Assembly (NCBI GenBank): GCA_963735005.1 | Contig: CAVTJA010000008.1 | Span: forward strand, 1-64,000 | Source of the DNA: WTKG01 sp963735005 | GTDB lineage: Bacteria > Actinomycetota > Actinomycetes > Actinomycetales > Demequinaceae | Length of the DNA: 64,000 nucleotides | Direction: 5' to 3' | In this document: piece by piece, positions 37,214 through 45,796 of the stretch | Position numbering within the stretch: position 1 is the first letter of the stretch | Layout: each line of letters opens with the position of its first letter | Made by a program: the position numbers and the translations under genes | The notes under the pieces: generated by a model | What the model was told of the DNA's origin: nothing | Seen by the model: the letters and a program-made list of their open reading frames with translations, nothing else | Databases searched by the model: none

Positions 37214-37834
37214 ATGGACCCGGTCGCCCTCAACGTCATCAGCGTTGCCGCCGCCGTGGTGTCGGCCGTTGCGGCCGTGTGGCTGGGTATCCGCCATGGC
37301 ACGCTCCAGCGCCAAGCGGGAGAGTTGCAGGCGCGCATAGTCGCGCTCGAGGAGGGCCGCGAACTCCCGCGCCTGACTCCGGACGCATGCCGCAGCCGCC
37401 TCGATGGCGACAAGCGATTCGTGACCGTCGGGCTTCACAACTCCGGCAAGTCCGACGCGATCCACTTCGAGCTGACAAAGGCGCTCGTGGCCGTCGTCTC
37501 GACCGCGAAGGACGAGGTCCACCAGGTGGTGGTCCTCGGCGGGGTCGAAGAGCCGCCCACGCGTGCGACGATCAAGGCGGGCGCTTCCGTTTCCTTCCCA
37601 CTTCTGCCCGTGGACGCGAGCAAGCTCGCAACGGGCAAGGGGCGCAAGACCATCGTGACCCGCATCGAGGGCCGCTACGTGCGCGTGATCGACGCATCCG
37701 GCTCCACCGAGGGCCGCACCTATGTGTACGAGGCCGAACACCTAGAGCGCGAGTACGGCTTCCCCGACATCACGTCGTGGCGGCCCCGCAAGCCGCAGGG
37801 GACCTTCGAGAGCATGTGGGAGTCGTTGAAGTAG
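37214..37834 (+). CDS. Membrane-anchored protein of unknown function
   Basis: 206 residues. An N-terminal membrane span (LNVISVAAAVVSAVAAVWLG at about 6-25) is followed by a short coiled segment and a beta-rich soluble domain (TVGLHNSGKSDAIHFELTKA). The domain resembles the small immunoglobulin-like domains found in other actinobacterial membrane proteins. It is not recognised further. It is divergent from the cellobiose phosphorylase and shares its operator region. Confidence 0.65.
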   Translation: MDPVALNVISVAAAVVSAVAAVWLGIRHGTLQRQAGELQARIVALEEGRELPRLTPDACRSRLDGDKRFVTVGLHNSGKSDAIHFELTKALVAVVSTAKDEVHQVVVLGGVEEPPTRATIKAGASVSFPLLPVDASKLATGKGRKTIVTRIEGRYVRVIDASGSTEGRTYVYEAEHLEREYGFPDITSWRPRKPQGTFESMWESLK

Positions 37835-37873
37835 CCGCAGCGGCGCTGCCGCGGCCCCGCTAAGGTGGGCGCC

Positions 37874-39106
37874 ATGACCTCCACCCTCGCCCGCATCGTC
37901 GCCTCCGCGGCGTTGGTCGCCTTGACCGCTGGCTGCACGGGTCCGTCCGGCCCCGAGTCATCCCAGACACCGTCCACGACGACGCAGCCAAACCAGGCCG
38001 TCACGACCATCAGCCCGTCACGCTTGGACCCGAACGCGGACGTCGAGTTGACCGGCGAGCGCGTCTACAGCCTCGACAACGGGTATTCGATCATGCTGCC
38101 TGAGGGCTGGAACGACGGCACCGCAGAGTTCGCCAAGCTCGACTCCGGCAGCGCCATCACTGCCGCCTGGATGACCACCGACACCCTGAATGACACGAGC
38201 GGGACGTTCGCCACTGCGTCCTCGAAACTGGGCGTCACCGCAGACGTCGACGTGGAGGGCGACGTCGCCCAGGTGCTCGAGTCGTTCCGTGCGGTCTTCG
38301 GAGAGGTGGCGTGGATTGACCCCGGCGTGGCCTTCACTACTGACGAGGGAGACGTGGCTTGGGTAGGCGCGGTGTCAGGCGACCGCCTCGTGGCAGGCAG
38401 CTCGACGCGCACCGAGTCCGTCACGACGTTCGTGTTTGCGGTCGCATCCGATCGGAGGTACATGCGAATCTACGTGGACGCACCCCCGGAGGAGGCGGAC
38501 CTTGCCGCGGCCTTCGTCGCCGCCGCGCACACCATCGAGCTCTACGAGCCAGACACCACCGGACTCGGCCGGGCAGGCGAGCCCCCTGTCGAGGACGACG
38601 GCCTTGTCTACTCCTACGCCCGGAACGTTGCCATGCCCGCGCCGCCAAAGGCGTGGAGGTACATCTACGCGCAGTCGGACGACCTCTTCGTCGGCCAGCC
38701 TGCCCAGTCGTGGGACTACCTGGGCACGTGGGACCCGTTCGACGGCGCGGCTGGCTCGGCGAGCTACGCGATTCTCAGCCGGTCTCACCTCCCCGGCCAG
38801 ACCGCCGAGGCGTACCTCGAAGAGAATTTCGGGGCGGTCGGCACGACGGCCGAGACGGATTACGGCAGCATGGCCGTCAACGACTCCGGCACGGCCAAGG
38901 CACATGGCAAGAAGGTGGCGTGGGTGCAGGTGACGCCGGAGGGCGGAAACCTGGACGGGACCTACCAGGTGGTGCTCGCCATGATCCTCGACGACGACCG
39001 AATCGCGACGGGCTTCTTCGGTAGCAACGACCGCATCTCCGGCGAGCAGTTTGACGAGCTGATCGCCGCGCTCGCCACGGTCATCGTCGCGCCCGCCGGA
39101 AAGTAG
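37874..39106 (+). CDS. Putative lipoprotein
   Basis: 410 residues. The lipobox ALTAGC follows a short signal peptide (cysteine near 21) and leads into a Thr/Pro linker. The body appears to contain two related halves of about 180 residues, each with a patch such as SLDNGYSIMLPEGWND or PPKAWRYIYAQSDDLF, like the PsbP/LpqN-type domains used by actinobacterial lipoproteins. I chose the ATG at 37874 over a GTG three codons earlier. The function is unknown. Confidence 0.7.
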   Translation: MTSTLARIVASAALVALTAGCTGPSGPESSQTPSTTTQPNQAVTTISPSRLDPNADVELTGERVYSLDNGYSIMLPEGWNDGTAEFAKLDSGSAITAAWMTTDTLNDTSGTFATASSKLGVTADVDVEGDVAQVLESFRAVFGEVAWIDPGVAFTTDEGDVAWVGAVSGDRLVAGSSTRTESVTTFVFAVASDRRYMRIYVDAPPEEADLAAAFVAAAHTIELYEPDTTGLGRAGEPPVEDDGLVYSYARNVAMPAPPKAWRYIYAQSDDLFVGQPAQSWDYLGTWDPFDGAAGSASYAILSRSHLPGQTAEAYLEENFGAVGTTAETDYGSMAVNDSGTAKAHGKKVAWVQVTPEGGNLDGTYQVVLAMILDDDRIATGFFGSNDRISGEQFDELIAALATVIVAPAGK

Positions 39107-39155
39107 CGAGCGCGGGGCGGGTGCCGTGGCGCGCCGGGTTGGGTAGGTTGGTCGC

Positions 39156-39732
39156 ATGCTCCTCAGCGACCGCGACATTAGGGCCGAGCTCGACTCCGGC
39201 CGCGTGACCCTCGACCCTTACGACCCAGGCATGATTCAGCCGTCGTCCATTGACGTCCGGCTCGACAAGTACTTCAGGGTGTTCGACAACCACAAGTACG
39301 CCGCGATCGACCCGGCGATCGAGCAGCCGGACCTCACCCGTTTGGTGGAGGTGGACGACGGGTCACCCGTTCGTCCTGCACCCCGGCGAGTTCGTGCTGG
39401 GCTCGACCTACGAGTCGGTGTCGCTGCCGGACGACATCGCGGCGCGCCTTGAGGGGAAGTCGAGCCTCGGCCGGTTGGGGCTGCTCACGCACTCCACGGC
39501 GGGGTTCATCGACCCGGGCTTCGAGGGCAACGTGACGCTCGAACTGTCCAATACCGCGACGCTGCCGATCAACCTTTGGCCCGGCATGAAGATCGGCCAG
39601 CTGTGCTTCTTCCGCCTGTCGAGCGCGGCCGAGAACCCCTACGGCTCGGAGAAGTACGGCTCGCGGTACCGCGGCCAGCGCGGCCCGACCGCGTCGAAGT
39701 CCTTCCTGAACTTCAACGTCACCGACGTCTAG
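39156..39732 (+). CDS. dcd: dCTP deaminase (Dcd), frameshifted
   Basis: About 191 residues when repaired. It deaminates dCTP to dUTP and, in the actinobacterial bifunctional type, also hydrolyses dUTP to dUMP for thymidylate synthesis. Seen are the start MLLSDRDIRAEL, SSIDVRLDKYFRVF, the active-site region GKSSLGRLGLLTHSTAG, the catalytic glutamate in FIDPGFEGNVTLEL, and the tail GSRYRGQRGPTASKS. The frame advances by one base at GGGT near 39361. Both parts are strongly conserved, so one extra base in the sequence is the simplest explanation. Confidence 0.92.
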
Positions 39733-39752
39733 CGCTGACGCGCTATCCTGGC

Positions 39753-39879
39753 ACTACGACAGGGGAGCGCCTCGCCGCAAGGCAAGGGCGCTGAGAGTGC
39801 GGAAAGCCGCAGACCCTCGAACCTGATCCGGTTCACACCGGCGTAGGGAGTCGAGACTCGTCCCCTCCTACCAAGGAGG
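39753..39879 (+). promoter_or_regulatory. TPP riboswitch with SD-sequestering hairpin
   Basis: The THI-box aptamer spans about 39753-39857, with conserved words GCTGAGAG (39790) and ACCCTCGAACCTGATCCGG (39813) and the closing GCGTAGGGAG. Just downstream, CCTCCT-ACCA-AGGAGG (39864-39879) forms a hairpin whose right arm is the ribosome binding site of the thiamine-binding protein gene. That suggests thiamine pyrophosphate blocks translation. It precedes a thiamine ABC transporter operon, which fits its known targets. Confidence 0.95.
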
Positions 39880-39887
39880 AATTCTTG

Positions 39888-40904
39888 ATGCGCAAGTTCG
39901 TTGCGCCCGCCGTCCTGGCGGGCCTCTTGGCCCTCGCCGGATGTTCGTCGGCGCCACAGATCACGACGGTCACCGTCGTCACCCACGACTCGTGGGCGAT
40001 GCCAGACGACCTCATCGCCAAGTTCGAGGCGGACACCGGGTACCACCTCGAGTTCGTGGCACCCGGCGACGCCGGCACGCTCGTCAACCAGCTGGTGCTG
40101 ACCAAAGACGCGCCGCTCGGTGACGTCGTCTACGGCGTCGACAACACCTACGGCTCCCGCGCGGTCGACGCGGGGGTGTTCGCCGACTTCAACCCGGGAA
40201 ACGCTGATGCCGACGCGTACGCCTGCCCGAATGCGGCGCGCGCGCTGACCGCCGTGGACTTCTCGGACGTCTGCGTCAACGCGGACGTCGGGTGGTTCGA
40301 GGAACACGGCATCCCCATCCCGCGCACGTTTGAGGACCTGGCCCAGCCCACCTACAAGGGGCTCCTGTCGGTCGAGAACCCCGGAACGTCGTCGCCTGGT
40401 CTCGCTTTCCTGCTCGGCACCATCGATCACTTTGGCGATGCCTGGCCAGACTATTGGGCCGACCTCGCCGCTAACGGCGTGCGGGTCACGTCTTCGTGGA
40501 GCGACACCTACTTCACCGACTTCAGCGCGCCAAACTATGGGGGCGACTACCCGCTTGTCGTGAGCTACGCGTCGTCCCCGCCATCGGAGGTCATTGACGG
40601 CTCCCCAACCACCGTGGCGCTGCTCGGCACCTGCTATCGCCAAGTTGAGTACGCAGGCGTCCTCGCGGGGGCGCACAACAAGCCTGGCGCCGAGGCCGTG
40701 ATCCGGTGGCTCCTGAGCGACGACGTACAGGCGGCCCTGCCTGACGCCATGTACGTGTACCCGGTGTCGACGTCGGTCACCGTCCCCGACTCATGGGCCA
40801 AGTACGCGCCGCTGTCCCAGACGCCCGGCATCCTGCCGCCCGCGACCGTGTCCGCCAACCGTGCGGACTACATCGCGAAGTGGACACAGACGGTCCTGGG
40901 CTAG
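39888..40904 (+). CDS. thiB: Thiamine ABC transporter binding lipoprotein
   Basis: 338 residues. The lipobox LLALAGC gives a lipidated cysteine near 19. The body is the ThiB/TbpA type of periplasmic-binding fold: VVTHDSWAMPDDLIAKFE at the start, GVDNTY, and GLLSVENPGTSSPGLAFLL in the hinge region. It captures thiamine or its phosphates outside the cell. The start is ATG after AAGGAGG, itself part of the riboswitch hairpin. The permease gene starts 2 bases after its stop. Confidence 0.92.
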   Translation: MRKFVAPAVLAGLLALAGCSSAPQITTVTVVTHDSWAMPDDLIAKFEADTGYHLEFVAPGDAGTLVNQLVLTKDAPLGDVVYGVDNTYGSRAVDAGVFADFNPGNADADAYACPNAARALTAVDFSDVCVNADVGWFEEHGIPIPRTFEDLAQPTYKGLLSVENPGTSSPGLAFLLGTIDHFGDAWPDYWADLAANGVRVTSSWSDTYFTDFSAPNYGGDYPLVVSYASSPPSEVIDGSPTTVALLGTCYRQVEYAGVLAGAHNKPGAEAVIRWLLSDDVQAALPDAMYVYPVSTSVTVPDSWAKYAPLSQTPGILPPATVSANRADYIAKWTQTVLG

Positions 40905-40906
40905 CG

Positions 40907-42547
40907 ATGTCCACAGCCGCGCTCCGCGTCGCACCGCCGCGCGCGGCGCGGCTGGGGCTGCTCGGCGTGCCGGCGGCGTTCCTCGCCGTGTACTTCGCAT
41001 GGCCAGTCGGCGCGCTGCTGTGGCGCGCGGCGTTCGGCGCCGACCTTGCCGATGTGTCGGCGAGCCTGTCGGCCGCGCGAATCGCGCACGTCACCGGGAC
41101 GACGCTAGGGCTGGCGGCCGCGGGCACGGCCCTTGCCCTTGCCGTGGGGCTCCCCGCGGCTTGGGCGCTGTTCCGCCTCCGGTGGCGCGGCGCTCAGGCG
41201 ATGCGTGCGGCGCTGAGCGTCCCGTTCGCGCTGCCGACCGTGGTGGTGGCTGCAGCGTTTTCGGCCGCTTTGCGTTCGTCGGGGCCGCTCGGGTTCCTCG
41301 GCGCCGATCAGTCGTGGGGCGCGATCGCGGTGGCGCTCGCGTTCTTCAACGTCGCCGTCGTGTTGCGCGTGGTCGGGGGGACGTGGGCGGCGCTCGACCG
41401 AAGCGCGGTGGACGCCGCGCGCACCCTCGGGGCTAGCCGCATCCAGGCCTTGCGGTACGTGACCATCCCGGCGTTGACGCCGTCGATCGCCGCCGCCGCC
41501 GCCATCGTGTTCCTGTTCTGCGCAACATCGTTCGGCGTGGTCCTGGTGCTCGGCGGGACGCGAGTGTCGACAGTTGAGACCGAGATCTGGGTGCAGGTGA
41601 ACCAATTCCTCGACCTGCGCGCGGCCGCCGTGTTGGCGGGCGTGCAGATGGCTATCGTCGCCGGCACGTTGGTAGCCGCCGGCTGGGCGCGGGCGCGCCG
41701 CGAACGGGCGCTCCCGGCCAGGAGGCGTGACGGTAGCCGGCGGGCCGTGGCGTCCGACCGCTGGGTGATCGTCGCCGCGCTCGCCCCCGCCACGCTGCTG
41801 TTCGCCGTGCCCGTGTGGGCGCTCGCGTCGCGCGCGTTCTCGGGGCCATCTGGCTTGACGTTGACCTACGTCGGGCATCTTGTGGGTGTGGGGCGGCCCA
41901 GCGCGTTGTCGGTTCCGATTTGGGAGGCTACGGTCAACTCGCTCGAGGCAGCGCTGATCGCCACGGCGGTCGCCGTCGCCCTTGGCGTCGCGCTCGCCTG
42001 GGTGCTTACCCACTCGCGCAGGCCCGGCTGGGTTGATGGCGCGATCATGCTGCCCCTCGGCGTTTCCGCCGTGATCGTTGGGCTCGGGATGTTGTTGACT
42101 CTTGGCGGCCGCAACCTGGGCGGAGCTCTGGGCGAGCCGCGCTGGCTGATCCCCGCGGCGCAGGCGGTGGTGGCGTTGCCGCTCGTGGTCCGGACGCTTA
42201 CGCCCACCCTGCGCGCCGTTGACCCACAGCTCCGTGCCGCCGCCGCGACGCTTGGCGCCGGCCCGTGGAGGGTGTGGCGCGAGGTGGACTGGCCTGCGGT
42301 GCGCCGCCCCGTCGGCCTCGCCGCTGGCCTTGCCGCCGCCGTCTCGCTCGGCGAGTTTGGCGCGACCGCGTTCCTCGCGAGGCCCGGCCACCCCACCCTG
42401 CCCACGGCGATTTTTAGGCTGCTGTCGCGCCCCGGCGCCGACAACGTGGGGACGGCTTTCGCGGCAGCGCTGTTGCTCGCGGTGGTGACAGGCGCGATCA
42501 TGGCCACGGCGGAGCGCTGGCGGACGGCGGGGGTGAGCGACCTGTGA
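40907..42547 (+). CDS. thiP: Thiamine ABC transporter permease ThiP
   Basis: A 546-residue permease of the fused type, with two homologous membrane halves of about six spans each. Each half has an EAA-like coupling loop: AARTLGASRIQALRYVTIPA near 170 and AAATLGAGPWRVWREVDWPA near 445. It forms the membrane channel for thiamine uptake with ThiB and ThiQ. ATG start after the binding-protein gene; it overlaps thiQ by 4 bases (GTGA). Confidence 0.93.
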   Translation: MSTAALRVAPPRAARLGLLGVPAAFLAVYFAWPVGALLWRAAFGADLADVSASLSAARIAHVTGTTLGLAAAGTALALAVGLPAAWALFRLRWRGAQAMRAALSVPFALPTVVVAAAFSAALRSSGPLGFLGADQSWGAIAVALAFFNVAVVLRVVGGTWAALDRSAVDAARTLGASRIQALRYVTIPALTPSIAAAAAIVFLFCATSFGVVLVLGGTRVSTVETEIWVQVNQFLDLRAAAVLAGVQMAIVAGTLVAAGWARARRERALPARRRDGSRRAVASDRWVIVAALAPATLLFAVPVWALASRAFSGPSGLTLTYVGHLVGVGRPSALSVPIWEATVNSLEAALIATAVAVALGVALAWVLTHSRRPGWVDGAIMLPLGVSAVIVGLGMLLTLGGRNLGGALGEPRWLIPAAQAVVALPLVVRTLTPTLRAVDPQLRAAAATLGAGPWRVWREVDWPAVRRPVGLAAGLAAAVSLGEFGATAFLARPGHPTLPTAIFRLLSRPGADNVGTAFAAALLLAVVTGAIMATAERWRTAGVSDL

Positions 42548-43197
42548 ACGGACTCAAGGTGGACGACGTCGCTGTCACCTATCCCGGAAAGCCGCCGGTC
42601 CAAGCGGTGGTCTCGGCGCGCCTCGAGGTCGCACACGGCGAGGTCGTGGCCCTGGTGGGACCGTCGGGCTGTGGAAAGTCCACGTTGCTCGCAGCCATCG
42701 CCGGCATCGTCCCGCTTGATCGCGGAGCCGTCACGTGGGACGGCGAGGACGTGGCTCCCGTGCCCGTGGACAAGCGCGGCTTCGGCCTGGTGTTCCAGGA
42801 CGGCCAACTGTTCCCACACCGGGACGTCGCCGCCAACGTGAGGTTCGGGCTCGACATGCGCGGTGACGCTCGGGAAGCCGCCGACGCGCGCGTGGCGCAG
42901 CTGCTCGCACTCGTAGGGCTCCCGGACCACGGCGCGCGCCGCGTGGACATGCTGAGCGGCGGCGAGCGGCAGCGGGTCGCGCTCGCCCGCGCGCTCGCGC
43001 CTCAGCCCCGACTGCTGCTGCTCGACGAGCCGCTGAGCTCTCTCGATCACGAACTTCGTGTGCGGCTCGCGGACGACCTCCGCGACATCCTCGCGGCAAC
43101 CGACACCACCGCGATCATCGTCACGCACGACCGCTCCGAGGCTGCGCGCGTCGCGGGCCGGAGCGTGGAGATGGCCGCTGGCGTCGTGCCTCGCTAG
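42544..43197 (+). CDS. thiQ: Thiamine ABC transporter ATPase ThiQ
   Basis: A 217-residue ABC ATPase. Walker A is GPSGCGKST (near 39-47), the Q-loop is FGLVFQDGQLFPH, the signature is LSGGERQRVALARAL, and Walker B with the catalytic glutamate is LLLLDEPLSSLD. The switch histidine is in IIVTHD. It has the short, single-domain size of ThiQ without a regulatory extension. The GTG start overlaps the thiP stop, which also supports the third-gene position of a thiBPQ operon. Confidence 0.92.
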   Translation: MNGLKVDDVAVTYPGKPPVQAVVSARLEVAHGEVVALVGPSGCGKSTLLAAIAGIVPLDRGAVTWDGEDVAPVPVDKRGFGLVFQDGQLFPHRDVAANVRFGLDMRGDAREAADARVAQLLALVGLPDHGARRVDMLSGGERQRVALARALAPQPRLLLLDEPLSSLDHELRVRLADDLRDILAATDTTAIIVTHDRSEAARVAGRSVEMAAGVVPR

Positions 43198-43233
43198 CCA
43201 GCGCGGGCTACCCTGGATCACGGAGGGATCGCC

Positions 43234-44028
43234 GTGACCGAGAGCACGCCAGGCTGGTACCTGGACCCCATCAACCGCAGACGCATGCGGTACTGGGATG
43301 GCCAGAAGTGGACCGACACGACGAGCGGGTCCGGACCAGCAACATGGCCGCTCGGTGCGCGCGTCGTCGGGGGCCTCGGATTGATAATCGCCGTGACTCT
43401 CGTTGCGATCGCGCTAGTTTCGGCCACGGGCGGGAGCGACGCCGCCACGGCTGTCCCGCCCCAGGTTTCCACGACGCCCACCAGCGCAGAGAACGGGCAC
43501 GAAGCCGAACCGCGGGCCGTCGTCGCTCCGGACGGATGGATCACCACAACGTCCAAGGGCGGGTCGTTCAGTTTCGCCTACGACCCGAGCTGGACGAGTG
43601 TCGATCAAGAACCGCTCGACGGTGACGAGCCGACGGACTGGGGCGGTGCCTGGCTCACGTCGCCACCAGACAGGACAGGCCGAACCGTCGTGACGCCGCA
43701 AGCATATTCAGACGGGGCACCCATCGCTTCCCACCTGGACTCATACGACGCGGCCGACCTCGTCTCCGAGGGCACCTTCACGTCCGCGCACGGCGACGCC
43801 GTCCACTACGCGCTCTTCCAAGTTGGGCCAGGTTATGAGACGCACTACGAGGGCCTGTACTTCTTTGGTGACGGTGACACTTTCGTGGAGGTGCGATTGG
43901 TGAGCGACGAGTGGCACGGCGAGTTCGCGGAGCCCGTCACCGCACTCGTGAACTCCATCGTCATCAACCATCACCCCAGGCAGTTAGCGCCCACCAGCGC
44001 CGTGCCGTGGCGCGGCGCGGCGCGCTAG
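43234..44028 (+). CDS. DUF2510 membrane protein, paralog 1
   Basis: 264 residues: N-terminal DUF2510 motif (TPGWYLDPINRRRMRYWDGQ, then KWT), one membrane span (about 50-70), a linker, and an outer domain of about 150 residues ending in VTALVNSIVINHH. GTG start after GGAGG. First of four tandem relatives sharing this plan; the cytoplasmic motif is commonly attached to membrane or secreted domains in actinobacteria. Function unknown. Confidence 0.8.
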   Translation: MTESTPGWYLDPINRRRMRYWDGQKWTDTTSGSGPATWPLGARVVGGLGLIIAVTLVAIALVSATGGSDAATAVPPQVSTTPTSAENGHEAEPRAVVAPDGWITTTSKGGSFSFAYDPSWTSVDQEPLDGDEPTDWGGAWLTSPPDRTGRTVVTPQAYSDGAPIASHLDSYDAADLVSEGTFTSAHGDAVHYALFQVGPGYETHYEGLYFFGDGDTFVEVRLVSDEWHGEFAEPVTALVNSIVINHHPRQLAPTSAVPWRGAAR

Positions 44029-44050
44029 CCTGGACGGTGGAGGTAGCACC

Positions 44051-44851
44051 GTGACTGATACCGCGCCGGGCTGGTACCCGGACCCCGCTGGCGGATCGCG
44101 CCTCAGGTACTGGGACGGCCAGGAGTGGACCGGTGCGACAAACGCGTCTGGCCCGCGCACGTGGCCGCTCGGCGTGTGGATCGCGGGCGGGCTCGTCGTC
44201 CTCGTCGCGCTCGCCTTCGGCGCCCTCACGCTCGTCTCAAAGGTGCGCGAGGCGCCGCCTCCGACAACGCCGCCGGTCGCCGAGCCCTCGGTGAGCGCTC
44301 CACCCAGCACCCAGCAGACCGGCCCCACCGACGTCGTCGCGCCTGCGGATTGGGTTGTCGAGACATCGTCCAAAGGCTGGTTCTCGTTCGCGCGCAGCCC
44401 CGATTGGGAGGACGTCTCGGACCTCCTTGGCGACGTCGACGCCCAGTTCGCCGCTACGCCAAGTTTGACGGTGGACCATGGCGGCGCGTGGCTGATTCCA
44501 GACGACTCGTTCCTCGGCGGCACGATGGTGATCCCGCTCGCGCTCTCGGACGGGAATGAGGTTCGGTTCCTCAAGCTCCAGCTCGCTGGGTTCCGCGGTG
44601 CCCTGTCGACGGAGTACGACGACGTCACCACCGTTCTATCCGACTCGTTCGTGACTCCGGCTGGGTACGAAGTCTTCCGCGAGGTGGACACGGGCACCCT
44701 CGACGGCACGCCCGTCATCACGGCCGTGTACGCCTTCAAGCAGGACACGACGATGATGCTGGTATACGCGACGTCAACGAAGGACTTCGAGGCCTTCGAC
44801 GCCGACCTCACGGCCCTCGTCAACTCGGTCGTCATCCACCACCAGCAGTAG
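44051..44851 (+). CDS. DUF2510 membrane protein, paralog 2
   Basis: 266 residues with the DUF2510 motif PGWYPDPAGGSRLRYWDGQE and then WT. One span (WIAGGLVVLVALAFGALTLV) is followed by an outer domain resembling paralogs 1 and 4 (SKGWFSFARSPDWEDVSDL, ending in LTALVNSVVIHHQQ). It begins with GTG 22 bases after paralog 1 and was probably formed by tandem duplication. Confidence 0.8.
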   Translation: MTDTAPGWYPDPAGGSRLRYWDGQEWTGATNASGPRTWPLGVWIAGGLVVLVALAFGALTLVSKVREAPPPTTPPVAEPSVSAPPSTQQTGPTDVVAPADWVVETSSKGWFSFARSPDWEDVSDLLGDVDAQFAATPSLTVDHGGAWLIPDDSFLGGTMVIPLALSDGNEVRFLKLQLAGFRGALSTEYDDVTTVLSDSFVTPAGYEVFREVDTGTLDGTPVITAVYAFKQDTTMMLVYATSTKDFEAFDADLTALVNSVVIHHQQ

Positions 44852-44854
44852 CGG

Positions 44855-44905
44855 CTGGCCGCGCGGGCGCCGGGCGTAGGCGGTAGCGTTGGCGCCACGA
44901 GGAGG
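44855..44905 (+). repeat. 51-base intergenic repeat, copy 1
   Basis: Identical over 51 bases to 45742-45792. Both copies end with GAGGAGG, the ribosome binding site of the following DUF2510 gene. Because an intergenic spacer is identical while the flanking genes have diverged strongly, the spacer may be under selection or have been homogenised. Confidence 0.9.
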
Positions 44906-44909
44906 CTCC

Positions 44910-45719
44910 GTGAACGACGTCGCGCCCGGCTGGTACCCAGACCCACACAAGGGCTCGCGTCTGCGTTACTGGGACGGCACCACGTGGACGCAGCACGTGA
45001 ACGGCGGGGGCCCCCGCATGGGCTTGTGGCTCGGAATCGGCATCCCGGCGGTACTTATTGTGGGCGCGCTCACGGTCGCCGCGGTGGTCGCGGGCCAGCG
45101 GGCTACCGACCCCGACCCCGCCGCAACGGACTCGGCGCCCGCCGCCACCCCCTCCGAAACCGCTGCACAAGAGCCCAGACCGTCGCTGAGCCCTCGCCAG
45201 ACGCTCAGCTACCAGTGGGTGGTGACGCCGGGCGACACGATCGCCTACGTCGCCGGCCTCAGCTGGGACGATGCGACTGACTCGGCGCACGTCGAGGCCA
45301 AGAAGCTTCACCTGGCCGAGGGAGAGGTGCGCGAGGTATCCGGGGGCTGGTGGATTTCGGACCTTGCGTTCAACGACGGCACGCTGGTGACGATCGTGAC
45401 GTCATCGACGGGCAAGCCGGTGACGGACATCAAGGCGGAGCTTGCGCGCCGCGTCAAGGACCTGCGCGCAGCAGGACTCAAAGACTTCACGACCCTTCGA
45501 CGCGACGAGTACGTGACATATACGGGCTACGACGCGGCTCGCTGGGACTACTCCGCCACGGACGGGGGTGCACCCGTGTACGCCAGCTGCATCGCGGTAA
45601 CGGATGGGAAGGTCGTGGTCTTCGTGGAGACCTTGTCCGCATCGGACCTGTGGACTTTCGCGGCGGAAACCCAGACCGTCACGTCAGAACTCGAAATCCA
45701 TCATGCGCCGACGCGCTAG
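44910..45719 (+). CDS. DUF2510 membrane protein, paralog 3
   Basis: 269 residues with the motif PGWYPDPHKGSRLRYWDGTT and WT, a span (LWLGIGIPAVLIVGALTVAA), a linker and an outer domain of about 175 residues that ends in TVTSELEIHH. GTG start at 44910 preceded by GGAGG from the 51-base repeat. The outer domain is the most diverged of the four. Confidence 0.8.
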   Translation: MNDVAPGWYPDPHKGSRLRYWDGTTWTQHVNGGGPRMGLWLGIGIPAVLIVGALTVAAVVAGQRATDPDPAATDSAPAATPSETAAQEPRPSLSPRQTLSYQWVVTPGDTIAYVAGLSWDDATDSAHVEAKKLHLAEGEVREVSGGWWISDLAFNDGTLVTIVTSSTGKPVTDIKAELARRVKDLRAAGLKDFTTLRRDEYVTYTGYDAARWDYSATDGGAPVYASCIAVTDGKVVVFVETLSASDLWTFAAETQTVTSELEIHHAPTR

Positions 45720-45741
45720 CGAGCACGCGCGGCGGCGGATT

Positions 45742-45792
45742 CTGGCCGCGCGGGCGCCGGGCGTAGGCGGTAGCGTTGGCGCCACGAGGAGG
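45742..45792 (+). repeat. 51-base intergenic repeat, copy 2
   Basis: Second exact copy of the repeat at 44855-44905, again directly before a DUF2510 gene and supplying its GAGGAGG ribosome binding site. Confidence 0.9.
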
Positions 45793-45796
45793 TCTC

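Noticed and set aside
3783..39361. Programmed +1 ribosomal frameshifting as explanation for the shifts
   Set aside because: The sites share no slippery motif or stop-codon context and fall in unrelated genes including dcd and ccsB; extra bases are simpler.
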